NCBI GenBank assembly: GCA_947467145.1
Contig: CANIGJ010000011.1
Span: forward strand, 44,503-108,502
Length of the DNA: 64,000 nucleotides
From: Rhodospirillaceae bacterium
GTDB lineage: Bacteria > Pseudomonadota > Alphaproteobacteria > Rhodospirillales > UBA2165
Direction of reading: 5' to 3'
Made by a program: the position numbers and the translations under genes
Shown: piece by piece, positions 60,448 through 64,000 of the stretch
How positions within the stretch are numbered: the first letter of the stretch is position 1
Layout of the letters: each line of letters begins with the position of its first letter
Notes under the pieces: model-generated
Told to the model about the DNA's origin: nothing
Seen by the model: the letters and a program-made list of their open reading frames with translations, nothing else
Databases searched by the model: none

Positions 60448-62277
60448 ATGGAATGGTACGTATCAGCAGCAGGTTTGAAAGCGGGCCCCTTCTCGACTGC
60501 CGAGATGGTCCAGAAGGTCGTCAGCGGCGAATTCGACGAACGTGCACTTGTATGGAAAGAAGGGTTTCCGAGTTGGCAACCTTTAGCAGTGCACTTCAAG
60601 CAACATAACATTCGCACGCCCGGGACATCCAACACGTCCACCGATAGTTCCAATATCGGCCACGACCGTAACGCCAACAAGCACAAGAAATCCAGCTTCG
60701 CGAACTCACTAAAACGGTATTGGCACGGCGGCTATCCGATGGCCGTCTCATTTGGCTTAGTGAGTATACTAGGAAGCATCGGCCTGTTGGTCTCCTATAC
60801 ACTGCTCGGTTACGCATTTGGAGAAACCGAGTACGCGCCCTATAGAATCATAGCCTTCGTCGGCGTAAGTTGGTTGCTCGCAATAGCATGGACTACATTT
60901 CAGTTTGTCGGAACGTGGCGTTCGGCATCAGCGCATGGCGGTTCAGGCACGAGTCAAAAACATGCCGTTCAATCGATTCTCACGCGTGTCGCACTTGGTA
61001 TCGGCACTGCCTGTATGGGCGTGGCATTTGTTCTAATTGGACTTCCGCAGCTTATGGAAAGTTCGCGGATTGCTTTCTGGGACGACCCCGACATCGCCTC
61101 ATACAATTTGCGCCTAATGCGCAATGGCACAGAATTGGAGGTCGCCGGAGGCTTCAAGTATGGGCTTGCCGATGACGTCGAGCGGGTGCTGCGTGCATCG
61201 CCACAGGTCGTACTAATTCACCTCAATAGCGATGGTGGCAGGATTGGCGAGGCAACGAAGCTCGCGAAGGTAATTCGTTCCTCAAAGCTTGCCACCTACA
61301 CAGCATCGCGATGCTTGTCGGCATGCGCTATAGCGTACGCTGCAGGACGCCAAAGATGGATATTAGATGGCGCTCGGCTTGGGTACCACTCGGGATCATT
61401 TGGCGGTCAAAATATCGTCAGCAGTATGCGCGATACTATGTTGAAAGAAGGCTTTAGCCGCGAGTTCGTTGAAATTGCGGTTTCTTATCCTGCACAAAAA
61501 ATGTGGTACCCCAGTAGCTCTGAACTCTCAGAATACGGCATTATAACTGGGACCGTTGATACTTATAAATTTGCTGCGTCGGGCTATGGAGTAAAACCGG
61601 GCAGCGAAGATTTCGCTGCACAGCTACGAAAGCTTTCAATTTATAGGGCAATTGAACGGACGAATCCGTCGCTGTTCGGTCAAGTCTCAACAGAATTTCA
61701 GCAGAAGTACATCGACGGTTACCCTGAAGGCATCATTGTCGATACGATGCGCGAAAAGTTGGTTCCCTACATCCAACAAAATTTGTACCGCGCCGACGAC
61801 AAGACCTTGGCGGAATATGCGGCATTAATCGCAGATCAATACCAAGCCCTGGGACAAATTAACCCTAGGATTTGTCATTCCTACGCGACCAGCAAGACCG
61901 AAACGGATATTTATCAACATTTAAGCAGAGATTTAAGATCGCGCGAACTCGCGCTATCGGAACGTGTCGTGCTGTCAACGAACACGCGCCGCTCATTTAC
62001 ACAGAGCCAACTAGATGCACTTTACGAGAAGATATTCGACAAGTTGTCAAAGCAACACCCAGCAAATCAGTTGACTCTGCTCGCCACTCCGGAGGCGGTT
62101 AAACCCGATCAATATGCGACATATTGCCGCTTGGTCACTGCAATGTTTCGGGAGATTGCGCAGTTAGCGCCCCGCGAAGCGGGCGCAGTCATGAGTGCGC
62201 TGTTCAATGAAGCGAGCTCTTCGAAAACTGAACCCCCTGCAAGCTCTCCCCCGTCGCGGGGCACTCCGAAGCGTTGA
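60448..62277 (+). CDS. GYF-domain, membrane and ClpP-like serine protease fusion protein
   Basis: The 609-residue protein starts with a GYF_2-type domain (residues 1-48; EWYVSAAGLKAGPFSTAEM, FPSWQPL). Three hydrophobic segments lie at about 97-122, 133-155 and 181-202. A ClpP-fold protease domain follows (about 225-375): LNSDGG at 260-264, CLSACA with nucleophile Ser291, and GYHSG with His314. The remaining 230 residues are polar and alpha-helical without a known motif. It lies 15 bases after the GYF-RDD gene, so a membrane-bound proteolytic unit is likely. The fold resembles COG3904 periplasmic ClpP-like proteins. Confidence 0.85.
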   Translation: MEWYVSAAGLKAGPFSTAEMVQKVVSGEFDERALVWKEGFPSWQPLAVHFKQHNIRTPGTSNTSTDSSNIGHDRNANKHKKSSFANSLKRYWHGGYPMAVSFGLVSILGSIGLLVSYTLLGYAFGETEYAPYRIIAFVGVSWLLAIAWTTFQFVGTWRSASAHGGSGTSQKHAVQSILTRVALGIGTACMGVAFVLIGLPQLMESSRIAFWDDPDIASYNLRLMRNGTELEVAGGFKYGLADDVERVLRASPQVVLIHLNSDGGRIGEATKLAKVIRSSKLATYTASRCLSACAIAYAAGRQRWILDGARLGYHSGSFGGQNIVSSMRDTMLKEGFSREFVEIAVSYPAQKMWYPSSSELSEYGIITGTVDTYKFAASGYGVKPGSEDFAAQLRKLSIYRAIERTNPSLFGQVSTEFQQKYIDGYPEGIIVDTMREKLVPYIQQNLYRADDKTLAEYAALIADQYQALGQINPRICHSYATSKTETDIYQHLSRDLRSRELALSERVVLSTNTRRSFTQSQLDALYEKIFDKLSKQHPANQLTLLATPEAVKPDQYATYCRLVTAMFREIAQLAPREAGAVMSALFNEASSSKTEPPASSPPSRGTPKR

Positions 62278-62560
62278 GTCTAGCTCTTAGTGCCAAGGAT
62301 CGTCCGCCTCCTCGGGCCCACTTCCCGCCTTCAAGCTCGATCCATGGAACATCGGGATATTTTCTGAACATATTTACGTCAGGGACGTCAGGGCCGTCAG
62401 GGCGACGCTTAGCCAATTGCGCCACGGCTTCGGCTTGCGTTGGACCATAGCCACAAGGGCTTATCCCGGCGTCCACAGAGCCTGGCCCCGTCGCGCGCCA
62501 TAGATCGCCGTCACGGCGCAACTTCCAAGCCCAATCAAAATATAACGTGGCGACGGTCAT
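62204..62560 (-). CDS. small hypothetical protein
   Basis: The 118-residue product begins MTVATLYFDWAWKLRRDGDL and has no recognised domain. Its ATG overlaps the stop of the upstream membrane gene as ATGA, which supports it as real. Its 3' end overlaps the protease-fusion gene by 74 bases on the opposite strand. Phage or island-type unknown. Confidence 0.5.
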   Translation of the reverse strand: MTVATLYFDWAWKLRRDGDLWRATGPGSVDAGISPCGYGPTQAEAVAQLAKRRPDGPDVPDVNMFRKYPDVPWIELEGGKWARGGGRSLALRARLNASECPATGESLQGVQFSKSSLH

Positions 62561-62823
62561 ACTGCATCGTCATCCAGTCGTTTCCGCACGAGGATTGTGC
62601 ACATAAATCCGATGAGTAAGCCGACGGGATACCACCAGTAATTGGGGTCTGGATCGGCACCGCCAAGGAACCGAAATATAGCCAACACGCCTGATCCAGC
62701 AAAAATTGCGATCGCGCTAACTAGCACGTTAAGTGTTAGTTTCGCCGTTTCCCAAATATACCATGCGACCAAAATACCGATCAAAATGCCTAGGCAACAT
62801 GCGCCGAACGCTATGATCGCCAT
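62557..62823 (-). CDS. small membrane protein of unknown function
   Basis: The 88-residue product has three hydrophobic segments (FGACCLGILIGILVAWYIW; LVSAIAIFAGSGVLAIF; YPVGLLIGFMCTILV). It overlaps the start of the downstream small gene by four bases, and follows the SRAP remnant by 27 bases on the same strand. No family recognised. Confidence 0.65.
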   Translation of the reverse strand: MAIIAFGACCLGILIGILVAWYIWETAKLTLNVLVSAIAIFAGSGVLAIFRFLGGADPDPNYWWYPVGLLIGFMCTILVRKRLDDDAV

Positions 62824-62850
62824 GATGTGTTTCCTTCTATCGAAACCGGT

Positions 62851-63520
62851 TCACAGCAACTGTCTCTGTCGCGGCAGTTCCGGGACGATACTGCTTTCCG
62901 GTGCATCGTCATTGATCTTGTTCCGCACTGGAAATGCTTCCAGGTCGTCGTCGGTCGGCTGCTGTAACATCTCCAATGTGGGACGCGTAAGCCACGCATC
63001 CCACTTGTCCTCGCTCAGCCAGATCGGCGTGCGGTCATGTATCTTGGCGACGTAGTCGTTCGGATCGGTCGTGATGATTGTGGCGCTTTCGCCCATTGTC
63101 GGATGCCGCTGCCACAGCCCAGCGAACACAAACAGTGCACCCGAAGGACGGCAAAAATAATAGCGCGTCTGATTACGGGGTGGCCCAGCCCATTCGTAGT
63201 AGCCGGTGACCGGCACCAAGCACGTTTGGCCAGCGCGAAACGGATCACGCCACCAAGGGAGCCCGCCTTTTAGCTTGTCGAGCCGCGCGCAACTATTCGT
63301 CCGCTGCTTGACCATCTTATCGTCAAATGCTGGCGGTATCAGCCCCCATCGAATTTCCTTCGCCTCGCGTCCCGTCACGGATTTGCGCACCATCAGGATC
63401 GGATCGGTCGGCACCGTATCGGAGTGCGGCTGTAGGTTCGAGCCAGCGCCAATGAACGGATCGGTAATCTTAAACCGCTCATCGAATTCATTACGTTTTA
63501 TATGTCGAGCGATACGTCCG
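62851..63520 (-). pseudogene. SRAP (YedK/HMCES) gene with 5' end lost to an IS element
   Basis: The remaining part encodes most of an SRAP protein, which normally crosslinks through Cys2 to abasic sites in single-stranded DNA. GRIARHIKRNEFDERF at its start continues the family N-terminus MCGR, VPVTGYYEW supplies the conserved Glu, and KIHDRTPIWL the conserved His. The native ATG TGC codons are missing: the IS element ends inside the TGC codon. An IS-supplied in-frame ATG at 63534 gives a 227-residue product beginning MGADHGRI, without Cys2, so it is most likely inactive. Confidence 0.85.
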
Positions 63521-64000
63521 TGATCGGCCCCCATTAGGTGGTCCGGTTTGAATGTTAGTGCATTGTGTCCTCTTTCGCCATTGCCGGCTTTAGGTGGAGC
63601 GTAGCGGAACCGGAGGACGGCAATGGCGGCGTCGCGGTTTCCGGGGTCGGCGGTCGGTAGCCAAGGCTGCTGTGCGGGCGGATCGTGTTGTAATGCCGCC
63701 GCCAGGCCTCGATCAGAACTTTGGCTTCGGCGAGGCTGTAGAAGATCTCACCGTTGAGCAGTTCGTCACGCAGCGACCCGTTGAAGCTTTCGTTGTAACC
63801 ATTCTCCCAAGGAGAAGCGGGTGTGATGTAGAGCGTCTTCACGCCGACCTGGGCCAGCCACTTTTGAACTGCAGTCGCGATAAATTCCGGGCCATTGTCA
63901 GACCTGATATTGGCAGGCGGCCCGCGCGCAATGAACAACTCCGCCAAGGCTGCTAGGACATCCTCATGGCGGAACCGACGCGCAACCACGAGTGCCAAGC
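63521..64000. mobile_element. IS3-family insertion sequence, one end (continues past the window)
   Basis: The end is placed at 63521, where a TG-starting IS tip (TGATCGGCCCCC) meets the broken SRAP codon. It includes the transposase OrfB 3' part on the minus strand. IS3 elements end in TG..CA, which agrees. The other end and any target duplication are outside the window. Confidence 0.8.
63555..64000 (-). CDS. IS3-family transposase OrfB, C-terminal part (5' end outside the window)
   Basis: The visible 147-residue part has the integrase core: SDNGPEF with the second catalytic Asp, and [17 protein letters not shown] with the Glu, followed by the typical [16 protein letters not shown] end ([18 protein letters not shown]). 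It should extend about another 120 residues beyond 64000. It is part of the element that cuts the SRAP gene. Confidence 0.92.
   Translation of the reverse strand, partial: LALVVARRFRHEDVLAALAELFIARGPPANIRSDNGPEFIATAVQKWLAQVGVKTLYITPASPWENGYNESFNGSLRDELLNGEIFYSLAEAKVLIEAWRRHYNTIRPHSSLGYRPPTPETATPPLPSSGSATLHLKPAMAKEDTMH

Overview
The window reads as a continuous piece of a GC-rich alphaproteobacterial chromosome, probably of the Rhodospirillales/Rhizobiales side (class confident, order not). Signs are the alphaproteobacterial families TIGR02186 (Alph_Pro_TM), DUF1491, BMFP/UbiK, a TorF-type porin, an RpoH-like sigma factor with the RpoH box, and an OmpR/EnvZ-like pair. Genes are packed tightly, with many 1-4 base start/stop overlaps on both strands.

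Layout. 0-10.2 kb is an accessory catabolic region: MFS transporter, 3-hydroxyisobutyrate-dehydrogenase-like enzyme, lactonase-like MBL protein, epimerase, a Rieske oxygenase, a siderophore-interacting FAD protein, an alpha/beta hydrolase, a class III CoA-transferase and an enoyl-CoA hydratase. 10.3-40.7 kb is mostly core: ychF-pth-rplY-prs, pgeF-midA-lgt, an SDR/isocitrate-lyase-superfamily/YCII operon, hldD, TorF porin, ubiK-ybjN-proC, rpoH, TetR, a two-component pair with a MarR regulator, ilvE, two exported MBL-like paralogues, a LOG-family protein, a GAF histidine kinase, the coupled run uvrC-pgsA-mobB-moeA-moaD-moaE, folB with a FolM/PTR1-like SDR, and a Crp/Fnr regulator.

40.7-53.7 kb is the most unusual catabolic block. 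One minus-strand operon holds a three-subunit, cobalt-motif nitrile hydratase/thiocyanate hydrolase-like enzyme (beta chain split in two, alpha-like chain with a very His-rich N-terminus), a D-2-hydroxyacid dehydrogenase and four consecutive paralogues of the 4,5-dihydroxyphthalate-decarboxylase/substrate-binding-protein fold without signal peptides. Around it lie a VOC dioxygenase-like protein, a MetE-C-terminal-type methyltransferase, an exported methyltransferase, a carboxylesterase and a second Rieske oxygenase very similar to the first. Together they suggest a pathway for an aromatic or nitrile-type compound, substrate unknown. 53.7-57.7 kb has a YHYH-domain protein with a collagen-like tail, TauE/SafE with TIGR02186, and a universal stress protein.

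A tRNA-Ser(CGA) at 57.8 kb marks a change to visibly AT-richer sequence that runs to the window end. This island holds a small membrane protein, a DUF2971 protein, a GYF-RDD membrane protein, a GYF-membrane-ClpP-like protease, two small unknown genes and an SRAP (YedK/HMCES) gene. The SRAP gene has lost its start and catalytic Cys codon to an IS3-family element that continues past the end of the window.
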